64,000 nt of DNA from Plesiomonas sp051652165. GTDB lineage: Bacteria > Pseudomonadota > Gammaproteobacteria > Enterobacterales > CAMTGL01. The stretch covers positions 124,001-188,000 of the forward strand of contig NZ_JBOFTR010000004.1 of the NCBI RefSeq assembly GCF_051652165.1, read 5' to 3'. Both the position numbers and the translations under genes were made by a program. Below, one piece after another: positions 1 to 9,066 of the stretch (positions within the stretch are counted from its first letter, which is position 1; each line of letters starts with the position of its first letter). Under the pieces are notes generated by a model. It searched no databases and was not told the origin of the DNA. It was given only the letters and a program-made list of their open reading frames with translations.

Positions 1-1
1 G

Positions 2-832
2 CTGGCTAATCTGGCGGCGGCTTTTTCGCAGGGGTTTGCGGTCAGTGGTGCTGATTCACGTACTGCAGTTAATGATGCTAACGGTGGGAAATCTCAGTTG
101 GTGTCAATCGTGGCGGCACTGATGATTGCGGTGGTGATGTTCTTTTTTACCACACCATTGCAGTACGTGCCGATTGCCGCATTAGGGGTGGTATTGATTT
201 ATTCATCATTTCACCTGATGGATCTGCGCGGCCTGTTTTTCCTGCGCAAACGCAATAAATCAGCCTTTTGGCTGGCGCTGTTTACCTTTATCAGCGTATT
301 GGTGATGGGGGTTATCCCCGGCATTATGATGGCCGTTTTGCTGGCCTTGGCGCAGTTTATGAAAACGGTATTCCGCCCGACAGAACAACTGTTGGGGCTG
401 GATGAAGAGGGGTTGGTCCGTTCTCTGGGTAACGGTAACGGGATTAAATCATTAGATCAGGTGATGATTTACCGCTTTAACTCACCGCTGACCTACTTTA
501 ACGTGCCGTATTTCAAAAAACGGGTACTTGAGCTGGTGGATACGTCAGACAACCAGCCGCGCTGGGTTGTGCTTGATGCGGTATCGAGTTTCACCTATGC
601 CGATGTCAGCGTGCTGGCTGTATTGGGTGAGCTGCAAAAAGCGTTGAAACGGCGCAACATTCGTTTAGTGATTGCAGGGCGCTTAACCGAGATGACGCGC
701 TGGCTGAAAGATTCCGGTCTGCAAAACGGGGATTATGGCGTTGTGCTGCTGCCCGATATCTACTTAGCTGTACGCTTGGTACAAAGTGCGCAGTGTGTTG
801 AATGCTCACTGGAAGGCGGTGGTACAGCGTAA
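2..832 (+). CDS. SulP-family anion permease, C-terminal part (5' end outside window)
   Basis: The reading frame is open from the first bases of the window, so the start codon lies upstream and only about the last 276 residues are present. What remains shows several hydrophobic membrane segments, including ones near VLIYSSFHLM and FISVLVMGVIPG, followed by a soluble C-terminal domain of about 110 residues. That domain carries WVVLDAVSSFTYADVSVLAVL, the STAS-domain signature. Membrane helices followed by a STAS domain define the SulP/SLC26 family, whose members move sulfate, bicarbonate or dicarboxylates across the inner membrane; E. coli DauA is one. The substrate cannot be told from sequence, so no symbol is given. 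The gene ends at a strong terminator and appears to be the last of its transcript. Confidence 0.88.
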   Translation: MANLAAAFSQGFAVSGADSRTAVNDANGGKSQLVSIVAALMIAVVMFFFTTPLQYVPIAALGVVLIYSSFHLMDLRGLFFLRKRNKSAFWLALFTFISVLVMGVIPGIMMAVLLALAQFMKTVFRPTEQLLGLDEEGLVRSLGNGNGIKSLDQVMIYRFNSPLTYFNVPYFKKRVLELVDTSDNQPRWVVLDAVSSFTYADVSVLAVLGELQKALKRRNIRLVIAGRLTEMTRWLKDSGLQNGDYGVVLLPDIYLAVRLVQSAQCVECSLEGGGTA

Positions 833-935
833 GTGTTAAGCCTAATTGCGCATCAATATCACTTTATTTTTATATAGCCAACGCTTAATTTAAAAAGCAT
901 TGAATATATAAGTAAAGTATAAAAAGCAGTCAATC

Positions 936-1015
936 AAAAGGCCGTAAAGTGTGTAAATGCTTTGCTCAATATGGGTGTCCTATCGAGTCAGTGCTGTTTA
1001 TCTTTACGGCCTTTT
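936..1015 (+). terminator. Terminator with unusually long loop after the SulP gene
   Basis: A perfect 14-bp stem, AAAAGGCCGTAAAG (936-949) with CTTTACGGCCTTTT (1002-1015), encloses about 52 nt and runs into a short U tract. The A-rich left arm means it could also end transcripts of yciC coming from the opposite strand. Confidence 0.7.
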
Positions 1016-1074
1016 TACCGGACTTTATACCTTAAATAGGCTTTATTGAGGCGGCTTGTTGTTTTTATGCTGTG

Positions 1075-1794
1075 TTATTGTTCAATCACCACAGTAGCAG
1101 GGCGTTTGAAGATCTCCAACATATACAAGCGAAAGAGAAATACGAGCATTAACGCACTGGTCAAGTTATAAACAACACTGATTAAGAGCGCAAATAATGA
1201 ACCGTTCATCTGCATGCTGTTATCGAGCGCACTGATGAGATACACCACAGGTAAACGAATGCCCAAATAAATGATCAGATAACCTTGTAGAATCAGTTTC
1301 ATCCATGGTTTTGATGCATGCCAACTTGACTTTAGTGCATCAATCATACTCTGGCCTTCAGCAGCCAGAAAACAGGGTGCCAATGCCAAACGCACAGCCA
1401 TATAAATACCGGGTAAAATGAGCGCAATAGCACCGGCAAAGGTGGCTAAACCTGAAAGAACCTCAATACCGAGCATTGCAAAGTAGAGTGGCACACCTGT
1501 TTGTAACGCTGTACTGATATTTGCTGTATTTCCCCGTGTGCTAAGGATCACAAAGCTTAATAAGCAAGCGTTAAACAATGGCGTTGACAAAATATTGAGC
1601 ATAGTTTGTGCGCGCATTGTTTTGAGGGCTATTTCTTGCTGCGACATTTCGAGAGTATTGATGCCACTGAGCATAAAATGCTCGGTAATAACAACAATCA
1701 GCGCCGCTAACAGAGAGAGTAATAACACAGTATTAAGGTTATTTCGGATAAAATTAATACTATCGCGGAACAGGGAATTAGCGGTGGTTGGCAT
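1075..1794 (-). CDS. yciC: YciC-family (UPF0259) inner-membrane protein
   Basis: This 239-residue protein (E. coli YciC is about 247) has an N-terminal SLFRDSINFIRNN segment and several hydrophobic helices. The C-terminal stretch LTSALMLVFLFRLYMLEIF matches the family's ending. Function is unknown; it is predicted to be an integral inner-membrane protein. The start is an ATG with an AGGAG ribosome site five bases upstream. It lies downstream of trpA on the same strand, as in the E. coli trp neighbourhood. A hairpin but no U-tract terminator separates it from trpA, so some readthrough from the trp operon is possible. Confidence 0.8.
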   Translation of the reverse strand: MPTTANSLFRDSINFIRNNLNTVLLLSLLAALIVVITEHFMLSGINTLEMSQQEIALKTMRAQTMLNILSTPLFNACLLSFVILSTRGNTANISTALQTGVPLYFAMLGIEVLSGLATFAGAIALILPGIYMAVRLALAPCFLAAEGQSMIDALKSSWHASKPWMKLILQGYLIIYLGIRLPVVYLISALDNSMQMNGSLFALLISVVYNLTSALMLVFLFRLYMLEIFKRPATVVIEQ

Positions 1795-1918
1795 GAAAAC
1801 TCCTTCCGGTTCATGCAGGGTACGGTGATTGCGGCTGATTGTAGCGGGTTGCCAGACAGAATTAAACGTACATCACCCCGTCAGTGCAGTGGAAAACCAG
1901 AATTGTGATTTATTGAGT

Positions 1919-1952
1919 AGGAAAACTGCCGGCAGACCCGTGCAGTTTTCCT
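1919..1952 (-). terminator. Hairpin between trpA and yciC
   Basis: Perfect 11-bp inverted repeat, AGGAAAACTGC (1919-1929) with GCAGTTTTCCT (1942-1952), and a 12-nt loop. It sits in the 3' untranslated part of the trp operon. In the trp direction no U tract follows, so it may be a processing or decay barrier rather than a classical intrinsic terminator. Confidence 0.45.
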
Positions 1953-2043
1953 TGGTGATGTTTTTTTGTGGTGTCAGTAGACTGAGCACTGAAAATCGCG
2001 TAGATACCGTTTTAGAGTAAACCTCTACTGTTGACTCATACTA

Positions 2044-2892
2044 TCAGCGCAGATTGCGGGTAGCCGCTTTCATCGGGCGGATAAAATCGGTCAGTGCGGT
2101 TAGCATCTGTTGCGGTTGGTCAAGATGCTTGGCAATAATATTGACAACCGCTGAACCTGAAATTGCGCCTGCCGCGCCCGCTTGTATTGCTGCGGTGACT
2201 TGCGTAGGCTCTGCGATCCCAAATCCCAGCAGTGCCGGTGGCGCATTGTACTCACGCAATTGGCGCACCAGATGATCTAACGGCATTTGTGCTCGACTTT
2301 CGGTTCCAGTCACGCCAGCCCGCGAGAGCAGGTAGGTGTACCCTTTACTGTGTTGCGAAACTGCGCGTAGAGTTTGCTCGTCGGCATTGGGCGGGCAGAT
2401 AAAGATAGTTTCGATACCGTATTGCTCGGCAACAGCTCGAAACTCGCCAGACTCTTCAACCGGAACATCAGCAATCAGCACAGAGTCGACACCTGCCTGC
2501 GCACATTGAGCATAAAAATGTGCAATCCCGTTGGCGTACACCAGATTTGCGTACATCAGCAGGCCTATCGGAATGGCCGGATGCTTTTGGCGAATTTCGG
2601 CGAGCATCTCAAAGCAGACCGAAGGGGTCACTCCAGCATGCAGAGCACGCAAAGTGGCAGCCTGAATGGTGGGGCCATCGGCTGATGGGTCAGAAAAGGG
2701 GATGCCCAACTCAAGGGCATCGGCACCGGCTTCAATCAGGGTATCAATAATTGCCAATGATTGAGCACGGTGCGGATCACCGAGCGTCACAAAAGGAACA
2801 AAGGCGGCCTCTTGTTGCGCATGTAAACGAGAAAACAGGGCGGCATAGCGGCCACTGCTGGCCTGAGTTGGTTGTGTGTGGCTGGTATGCAT
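2044..2892 (-). CDS. trpA: Tryptophan synthase alpha subunit
   Basis: TrpA splits indole-3-glycerol phosphate into indole and glyceraldehyde 3-phosphate in the alpha2beta2 complex. Indole is passed through a tunnel to TrpB. The 282-residue TIM-barrel protein carries ELGIPFSDPSADGPT, which places the catalytic acids at Glu61 and Asp72, equivalent to E. coli Glu49 and Asp60. The phosphate-binding region GAAGAISGSAVV is also present. It is about 12 residues longer at the N terminus than E. coli TrpA. The ATG overlaps the trpB stop by one base (TAATG), so the start is probably set by translational coupling, which also fits equimolar subunit synthesis. It is the last gene of the trp operon. Confidence 0.97.
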   Translation of the reverse strand: MHTSHTQPTQASSGRYAALFSRLHAQQEAAFVPFVTLGDPHRAQSLAIIDTLIEAGADALELGIPFSDPSADGPTIQAATLRALHAGVTPSVCFEMLAEIRQKHPAIPIGLLMYANLVYANGIAHFYAQCAQAGVDSVLIADVPVEESGEFRAVAEQYGIETIFICPPNADEQTLRAVSQHSKGYTYLLSRAGVTGTESRAQMPLDHLVRQLREYNAPPALLGFGIAEPTQVTAAIQAGAAGAISGSAVVNIIAKHLDQPQQMLTALTDFIRPMKAATRNLR

Positions 2893-4082
2893 TACATCAC
2901 CCCGCTGTCTTGCAAAATTTTATGTACAGTGAAGATATCTTTATCCCCACGGCCTGATAAGTTGACCACCAGTAACTGCGATTTTTCCGGTTCACTGCGC
3001 GCCATTTTTAGTGCATGGGCCAGTGCATGTGAAGATTCGAGCGCAGCAATAATGCCTTCACTGCGGGCAATTTCCTGAAAGGCATCTAAGGCTTCAGCAT
3101 CGGTGACGGAGACATAATCTGCACGGCCAGTGCTGTTTAAGTAAGCATGCTGTGGGCCAACGGATGGGAAATCAAGCCCCGCAGAGACCGAGTATGACTC
3201 CTCAATCTGCCCCTCTTTATCCTGCATAATCGGGCTTTTCATACCAAAGAAAATACCGACTTTGCCATGTTTTAATGGCGCACCGTGCTGGCCACTTTCT
3301 ATGCCTAAACCACCCGGTTCAACGCCAATTAAGTTGACTGACGGCTCTTCGATAAAATCGGCAAACATACCAATGGCGTTTGAACCTCCACCAACACAGG
3401 CGATGACCGCATCAGGCAAGCGGCCTTCAGCGTCTAGGATTTGGCGTTTGGTCTCTTCACCAATCATGCGCTGGAATTCACGCACAATGGTCGGGAACGG
3501 GTGCGGCCCTGCGGCAGTACCTAACATGTAATGTGCGGTTTCGTAGCTGCCGGACCAATCTCGCAACGCTTCGTTACAGGCATCTTTGAGTGTTGATGAC
3601 CCTGAGGTGACGGGGATCACTTCTGCTCCCATCAGGCGCATGCGAAAGACGTTGGGTGATTGCCTTTCCACATCTTTTGCACCCATATAAACCCGACATT
3701 TTAACCCGAGCAGAGCGCAGGCCAGCGCGGTGGCTACACCATGTTGCCCAGCTCCGGTTTCGGCAATGATCTCTTTTTTCCCCATGCGTTTGGCCAGCAG
3801 TGCTTGCCCTAATACCTGATTGGTTTTGTGCGCACCACCGTGCAGTAAATCCTCTCGTTTGAGGTATAAACGGGTTTTTGTGCCAGCGGTCAGATTCCGG
3901 CATAAGGTGAGTGCCGTTGGCCTGCCTGCATAGTTGACCAGCAGATCGGTAAACTCTTGCTGGAATTGTGGGTCTTGCTGCGCGTCGACAAATGCAGCCT
4001 CGAGTTGGCGCAGTGCGGGCATAAGTATTTGCGGTACAAACATACCGCCAAACTCACCAAAATAGGGGTTGAGTAGTGTCAT
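2892..4082 (-). CDS. trpB: Tryptophan synthase beta subunit
   Basis: TrpB is the PLP-dependent half of tryptophan synthase and condenses indole with L-serine to give tryptophan. It has 396 residues, the normal family length. HGGAHKTNQ contains the PLP-linked Lys86, and CVGGGSNAIG is the phosphate-binding loop. The ATG overlaps the trpCF stop in an ATGA arrangement, and the stop overlaps the trpA start, so trpCF, trpB and trpA are translationally chained. The N-terminal NPYFGEFGGMFVPQILMPAL is typical of the short, classical TrpB1 class. Confidence 0.98.
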   Translation of the reverse strand: MTLLNPYFGEFGGMFVPQILMPALRQLEAAFVDAQQDPQFQQEFTDLLVNYAGRPTALTLCRNLTAGTKTRLYLKREDLLHGGAHKTNQVLGQALLAKRMGKKEIIAETGAGQHGVATALACALLGLKCRVYMGAKDVERQSPNVFRMRLMGAEVIPVTSGSSTLKDACNEALRDWSGSYETAHYMLGTAAGPHPFPTIVREFQRMIGEETKRQILDAEGRLPDAVIACVGGGSNAIGMFADFIEEPSVNLIGVEPGGLGIESGQHGAPLKHGKVGIFFGMKSPIMQDKEGQIEESYSVSAGLDFPSVGPQHAYLNSTGRADYVSVTDAEALDAFQEIARSEGIIAALESSHALAHALKMARSEPEKSQLLVVNLSGRGDKDIFTVHKILQDSGVM

Positions 4083-5503
4083 GCTGAAACTCCCTGCTGA
4101 CGTAAACGTAAGAATGTGATGTCCATTTTTTCTTTACTTTTTATCCCCGGCGCACTCTCTAGCCCAGAGTTGAAATCAAGCCCTGCAGTGGCAAATCGTT
4201 GCGCAGCAACGGCGTTATCGGGTGAAAGGCCTCCGGCCAGCAGCGTGTTATTCAACCCGATAGGTGCTGACTCCGATGCCATTTGGGGTAAGTTATTGAG
4301 CAGTTGCCAGTTAAACGGTTGGCCTGTGCCACCGCTTTGCCCATTAAGCTGGGTATCAAGCAAATAGCGATCAATGTGTGGCAGGGCAACCACCGGCAAA
4401 TGGTCGAGTTGTGGATTAACGGCGATGGCTTTCCAGATCTGGCACTGTGCAGGTAATTGTGCGCGCAGTTGGGTAATGTAGTCGGCACTCTCATCGCCAT
4501 GCAGTTGCACGGCAGCAAGGTGTAAACGTTCAACGGTTAAGCAGATCGTTTCTATTTTTGCATTGCGAAATACACCCACATAGTGCAGCGGCGCGGCGGC
4601 CTGCACCGCTTTGGCGGTGGCAATATCAACATAGCGCGGTGATTTTCCAACAAAAATCAGCCCACCATAATAAGCCCCCGCCTGATACGCAGCCAGCGCA
4701 TCATCGGGGCGGGTAAGACCACAAACTTTATTTTCACCGTATATTAGCCGGCGGATAGCGCTGTTCAGGTCATTTTCGGCCATCAGAGCACTGCCAATCA
4801 GGAAGCCCTGTGCGGTGCGGCTGAGTTCAACCACTTGTTGGTGCTGGTGTATGCCTGACTCACTGATAATAATAGTCTCAGGGGAAAGAAGTGCGGCAAG
4901 TTCAGCGGTTCGCCCTAAATCAATCGAAAGATCACGCAAGTTACGGTTGTTAATGCCAACAACACGCGCTTTTAAGGCTACCGCACGCTTTGCCTCTTCG
5001 GAATTACTGACTTCAGTCAGTACACCCATACTCAGAGTCTCTGCTATGGCATGGAGCGCCAAATACTGCTCATCACTGAGCACTGAGAGCATTAACAGCA
5101 CAGCATCAGCTTGATGCAGGCGGGCAAGATAAATCTGATACGGGTCAACAATAAAATCTTTGCACAGTACCGGTTGGGTCACTTGGGCACGCACTTGCGG
5201 CAGGAATGAGAAGCTGCCCTGAAAATATTTTTCATCAGTCAGTACCGAAATCACCGAGGCATAAGGTGCATAAGTGCGGGCAATTGCTACTGGGTCAAAA
5301 TCAGCGCGGATCAACCCTTTTGACGGTGATGCCTTTTTACATTCGAGAATAAATACGGGTTCAGATTTATGCAGCGCAGCATAAAAATCACGATCACTTG
5401 GGATCACATCAAGAACAAAATCCTCTAGCGGGCGTGCTGCTTTTTGCTCGGCAATCCACAGGTGCTTATCTGCCACAATACGCGTGAGTACTGTCTCTTT
5501 CAT
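4079..5503 (-). CDS. trpCF: Bifunctional indole-3-glycerol-phosphate synthase / phosphoribosylanthranilate isomerase
   Basis: This is a fusion of two TIM barrels. Residues about 1-255 are indole-glycerol-phosphate synthase, with PVFILECKKASPSKG, VLCKDFIVDPYQI and IISESGIH. Residues about 256-474 are PRA isomerase, starting at VCGLTRPDDA and containing LHGDES and a LLAGGLSPDNA phosphate loop. The two halves catalyse consecutive steps, Amadori rearrangement of phosphoribosylanthranilate and then ring closure to indole-glycerol phosphate. The fusion is the usual gammaproteobacterial form (E. coli about 452 residues). The start is three bases after the trpD stop, with AAAGG just ahead of the ATG. 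The stop overlaps trpB. Confidence 0.97.
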   Translation of the reverse strand: MKETVLTRIVADKHLWIAEQKAARPLEDFVLDVIPSDRDFYAALHKSEPVFILECKKASPSKGLIRADFDPVAIARTYAPYASVISVLTDEKYFQGSFSFLPQVRAQVTQPVLCKDFIVDPYQIYLARLHQADAVLLMLSVLSDEQYLALHAIAETLSMGVLTEVSNSEEAKRAVALKARVVGINNRNLRDLSIDLGRTAELAALLSPETIIISESGIHQHQQVVELSRTAQGFLIGSALMAENDLNSAIRRLIYGENKVCGLTRPDDALAAYQAGAYYGGLIFVGKSPRYVDIATAKAVQAAAPLHYVGVFRNAKIETICLTVERLHLAAVQLHGDESADYITQLRAQLPAQCQIWKAIAVNPQLDHLPVVALPHIDRYLLDTQLNGQSGGTGQPFNWQLLNNLPQMASESAPIGLNNTLLAGGLSPDNAVAAQRFATAGLDFNSGLESAPGIKSKEKMDITFLRLRQQGVSA

Positions 5504-5506
5504 CCT

Positions 5507-6517
5507 TTAACCTCGAGCTGCAAGAAGTTGAACTTTTTGGTATGCCTGATCACTGTTGAGCACTGACAATGCCTGTTCAGCATTGTGCTGTAGATTTTCG
5601 TGTCCGAACAGGCGTAACAGTAACGCAACGTTAGCGGCGACGGCATGTTTGTGTGCCGTTGTTCCTTGTCCCTGCAATAAATGTGTGATGATCTGCGCAT
5701 TTTCCTGTGCATCGCCTCCGCGCAGCGCATCAAGACTGGCGGCTTTTAAACCAAAATCTGCCGGTGTCAGGTTGTACTGAATAATGTCGCCATCACGCAG
5801 CTCGGCAACCTGAGTTTCACCGTGCAGAGCCACCTCATCCAACCCTGCGCCATACACCACTGCTGCGCGCTGAAAACCAAGCTCTTGCAACGTGTGGGCA
5901 ATCGGCAGTAACAGGGTTGGGGAGTAAACTCCCATCAGCTGTACGGCAGGACGGGCAGGATTTATCAGCGGGCCGAGCACATTAAAAAGGGTGCGGGTTT
6001 TGAGTTGCTGGCGAACGGGCATGGCATGGCGAACACCGCTGTGGTATTGCGGGGCAAATAGGAAGCAGACCCCAAGCTCATCAAGTGCAGCGCGTGAATC
6101 TTGTGCTGACATGTTGATATTGATATTGAGGGCCGCAAGTAAATCAGATGATCCGGTTAAGCTCGATACACTGCGGTTACCGTGTTTGGCAACATTAATG
6201 CCGCAACAGGCGGCAACAAATGCGCTGGCCGTCGAGATATTAATGGTGCTCGCACCATCACCGCCCGTACCCACAATATCGGCAAACGGATAGTCTGGGC
6301 GGGGGAACGGTTGGGCATTGTGCAGCAGAGCCGAGGCTGCACCGGCAATCTCTTGCGGCGTTTCACCTTTGATTTTCAGCGCGATCAAGATGGCGGCCAG
6401 TGGCACAGCCTCTATTTCACCCCGAATAATAGCGTCAAACAGGGTATGACTCTGCTCACGCGAGAGCGCTTCTTGCCGAAACAGAGTATCAATAATGGCG
6501 CTGATCGTGGTATGCAT
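5507..6517 (-). CDS. trpD: Anthranilate phosphoribosyltransferase (separate trpD)
   Basis: TrpD transfers phosphoribose from PRPP to anthranilate. The 336-residue protein shows the family's glycine-rich PRPP loop DIVGTGGDGASTINIST. KHGNRSVSS, the second signature, binds substrate and metal, and FNVLGPLINPARP follows. In E. coli this domain is fused behind TrpG; here it is a free-standing protein, as in Serratia, Yersinia and Vibrio-type operons. The start has an AAGGA ribosome site. About 79 bases separate it from trpG, the only real gap inside the operon. Confidence 0.96.
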   Translation of the reverse strand: MHTTISAIIDTLFRQEALSREQSHTLFDAIIRGEIEAVPLAAILIALKIKGETPQEIAGAASALLHNAQPFPRPDYPFADIVGTGGDGASTINISTASAFVAACCGINVAKHGNRSVSSLTGSSDLLAALNININMSAQDSRAALDELGVCFLFAPQYHSGVRHAMPVRQQLKTRTLFNVLGPLINPARPAVQLMGVYSPTLLLPIAHTLQELGFQRAAVVYGAGLDEVALHGETQVAELRDGDIIQYNLTPADFGLKAASLDALRGGDAQENAQIITHLLQGQGTTAHKHAVAANVALLLRLFGHENLQHNAEQALSVLNSDQAYQKVQLLAARG

Positions 6518-6596
6518 CTGGATATCCTTTTCGCGTTGTGCTTGTCCGTTAACGTCTTGATCTTTTTACCTGTTATCATTTTCAGGCTGGCAGTAT

Positions 6597-7268
6597 TTAC
6601 TCGGTGTATTCCGCTTCAACATGATCATGGCAGGATAAAATAAATGGCTGCATAACCCATCGTAATGTGTTCGCCAGTAATATCGCCCCTTGCGTGGTCA
6701 GAATAGATTCAGGATGAAATTGAAAGCCACAAACCCGATCAGTATCCTGGCGAATCGCCATCGGGATCCCGTTATATTGAGCATTTACCACCAACTCGGC
6801 AGGAATGATCGAGCCAGCCAAAGAGTGGTAACGGGCTACCGGCAACGGTTGGGCTAAACCGGCAAACATGCCGCAGCCATCATGGGTGATGGCCGATGCT
6901 TTACCGTGCACAATTTCACCGGCACGACCAACATTGCCACCGTAAGCCTCAATCAGTGCCTGATGCCCCAGACAGATCCCAATCATCGGAATACGCCCTT
7001 TGAGTTCAGCAATCAATGCAGGCATACAACCGGCTTTTGCCGGTTCGCCAGGGCCGGGTGAGAGCACCACAATCGGGTTCTCAAGTGCAGCTAATGCTGC
7101 CGTAATTTGTGCAACACCGACACTGTTGCGGTAGACGGTGACATGGCAACCGAGCATCCGAAATTGGTCAACCAAGTTGTAGGTAAAAGAGTCAAAATTA
7201 TCCAGCAGTACGATATTGATCGGCTGGCTATTGATAGGGGTAGATACGGGTGCCGATTCTGTTAGCAT
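6597..7268 (-). CDS. trpG: Anthranilate synthase glutamine amidotransferase subunit (separate trpG)
   Basis: TrpG hydrolyses glutamine and feeds ammonia to TrpE. The class I glutamine amidotransferase signature is intact: VVLSPGPGEP, then the nucleophile in IPMIGICLGHQALIEAYGG, and the His-Glu pair in FQFHPESILT. At 223 residues it is close to the amidotransferase domain alone, confirming that it is not fused to trpD. Its ATG lies inside the end of trpE (7-base overlap), consistent with coupled synthesis of the TrpE:TrpG complex. An identical fold is used by PabA, but position in the trp operon settles the assignment. Confidence 0.96.
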   Translation of the reverse strand: MLTESAPVSTPINSQPINIVLLDNFDSFTYNLVDQFRMLGCHVTVYRNSVGVAQITAALAALENPIVVLSPGPGEPAKAGCMPALIAELKGRIPMIGICLGHQALIEAYGGNVGRAGEIVHGKASAITHDGCGMFAGLAQPLPVARYHSLAGSIIPAELVVNAQYNGIPMAIRQDTDRVCGFQFHPESILTTQGAILLANTLRWVMQPFILSCHDHVEAEYTE

Positions 7269-8848
7269 GCTGCTGACTCCGTGATCTGAAAATTATGGGC
7301 ACGAATAATGGCTGATAATACGGCCTGCGCTTTAGTGCGGGTTTCATCAGCCTCTGCTTGCGGTATAGAGTCGTACACCACGCCAGCTCCGGCCTGCACA
7401 TGGGCTATCTGGTTTTCAACATAGGCTGATCGAATCACGATACAGGTATCGAGATCACCGTGTCCGGTCATATAGCCCACTGCGCCGCCATAACTGCCGC
7501 GTTTTCGCTGCTCAGTTTCATAAATTAGCTGCATGGCACGTATTTTTGGTGCACCGGTAAGCGTGCCCATATTCATACTGGCCTGATAAGCGTGCAGCGC
7601 ATCAAGATCGTAGCGTAATGTCCCGATAACCCGCGAAACCAAGTGCATGACGTGGGAATAGCGGTCAACGTGCAGCAGATCGGCCACGTAACGGCTACCC
7701 GGCTCGCTGATGCGTGCCACATCATTACGGGCTAAGTCAACCAGCATCATGTGCTCTGCCAGCTCTTTTTTATCCAACCGTAAATCCAGCTCTAAGCGGC
7801 TGTCCAGATCATAATCCAGCGTGCCGGAAGGGGTTTTACCACGTGGCCGCGTACCGGCAATCGGGTAAATTTCAACCTGACGGCTGGTGGCAGTGAATTT
7901 TAGCGCGCTTTCTGGTGATGCGCCGAACAGCGTAAAGAGTGCATCTTGCATAAAAAACATATATGGGCTGGGGTTGCTCTGTTTCAGTTCACGGTAGGCG
8001 GATAACGGGTTTGGGCAGGGCAAACTAAAGCGGCGTGATGGCACAACCTGAAAAATATTCCCACATTGAATATGTGTTTTTAATGCTTCAACGGTTTGGC
8101 AAAATTGCAGATCAGAGTGGCTGACCGTCAACAGGCTCTGCGTCAGTGCCGGAGCGGGTAGGGCAGTCGGCAGCGTTTGTAGCTGTTGGTAAATGGTTAG
8201 CAGGCGGTTGGCCAGCCGCTGTTGTTCATGCACACAGCTGGCAAATGCCGAGGTTTGTACATGCGCCCGCTGATGCTGGTGATCCATAATCAACAGCGTT
8301 TCTGCGATATAGAAACAAAAGTCAGGGCAACGCTGATCATGTTGTACGGTCGGCATCGGCTCAAATTGTGCGGTTAAATCGTATGAAAATAGCCCGCCGA
8401 TAAATAGTGCTTCAGGGTGCTCGGCAGGGCTTTCAATACCCTGTAATATCGCCCGTAAACTGTCAAACACTGAAACGCTTTTTAGCCGTGAGTCTTCATC
8501 TTGTGCGGTATCGTCTTGCACAAAGTGCAGGGTTAACTGTGCAGCGTTACGCTGCTGTATTACGCCAGCGGTCAGCTCTGCGGACGCTAACGCCTGTTGC
8601 AGGATATCGAGCACACGTAGCCCGTTATCAGACAGTGCCTGTAACATAACCTGATTTTCACGGCACTCTAATCTAACCGCTGCATCAACTAACAACAGGC
8701 TTTTTAGATTTTTTTTGCTGTTGATTTCAGCTGAATCAAGTAACAAGGTTGCAGGGTTTTCCCCACACAAGGCCTCAAATACCCGTGTAGGATCAGCGTA
8801 ATAGGGAACATCTCTGCAAAAGACCTGTATTTGGGGTTTTATTGGCAT
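7262..8848 (-). CDS. trpE: Anthranilate synthase component I
   Basis: TrpE converts chorismate to anthranilate and is the feedback-controlled entry to tryptophan synthesis. The 528-residue protein has the N-terminal LLLDSAEI element, which corresponds to the LLES tryptophan-binding motif used for feedback inhibition. The C-terminal chorismate-binding domain includes FQVVPSRRF, YPIAGTRPRG, DLARNDVARIS and GTLTGAPKIRAM. The ATG follows a GTGAGGG ribosome site. It is the first structural gene behind the trp promoter and leader. Its paralogue pabB lies 20 kb away on the same strand. Confidence 0.97.
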   Translation of the reverse strand: MPIKPQIQVFCRDVPYYADPTRVFEALCGENPATLLLDSAEINSKKNLKSLLLVDAAVRLECRENQVMLQALSDNGLRVLDILQQALASAELTAGVIQQRNAAQLTLHFVQDDTAQDEDSRLKSVSVFDSLRAILQGIESPAEHPEALFIGGLFSYDLTAQFEPMPTVQHDQRCPDFCFYIAETLLIMDHQHQRAHVQTSAFASCVHEQQRLANRLLTIYQQLQTLPTALPAPALTQSLLTVSHSDLQFCQTVEALKTHIQCGNIFQVVPSRRFSLPCPNPLSAYRELKQSNPSPYMFFMQDALFTLFGASPESALKFTATSRQVEIYPIAGTRPRGKTPSGTLDYDLDSRLELDLRLDKKELAEHMMLVDLARNDVARISEPGSRYVADLLHVDRYSHVMHLVSRVIGTLRYDLDALHAYQASMNMGTLTGAPKIRAMQLIYETEQRKRGSYGGAVGYMTGHGDLDTCIVIRSAYVENQIAHVQAGAGVVYDSIPQAEADETRTKAQAVLSAIIRAHNFQITESAAC

Positions 8849-8892
8849 ATACCCTCACTGTTATTCCATTAACGATTTAAAAAGGGATAAAA

Positions 8893-8908
8893 ACCCGTAT
8901 TAGCGGGT
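8893..8908 (-). terminator. Attenuator-like hairpin ahead of trpE
   Basis: On the trp strand, ACCCG-CTAATA-CGGGT is followed directly by TTTTAT, about 45 bases before the trpE ATG. It closely resembles the E. coli trp attenuator, whose loop also contains CTAAT. Upstream, GGGTG (8951-8947) can pair with CACCC (8925-8921), giving the alternative-pairing layout expected of an attenuated leader. The roughly 170-nt leader lacks a tandem-Trp peptide (see findings), so the sensing mechanism is uncertain. Confidence 0.6.
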
Positions 8909-9066
8909 ATAGTTTGCATGGGGTGACACTTAAAAAATAAAGAGAGCACCCAAATAGCACCTATGCAAAGAGGCATTTTCCTACTGTAATGATGAATCTT
9001 TTTAACATTACACACGGTTATCGTATGGTTTTTTTCCTAAAAAGAACGAAAATCTCATCGGCCCGC

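Noticed and set aside
1829..2020. 63-codon frame between yciC and trpA
   Set aside because: Opposite strand to both neighbours, crosses the intergenic hairpin, and shows no conserved pattern.
8869..8976. 35-codon frame in the trp leader with one Trp codon
   Set aside because: It runs through the attenuator hairpin and has a single Trp codon, so I describe it only as a possibility under findings.
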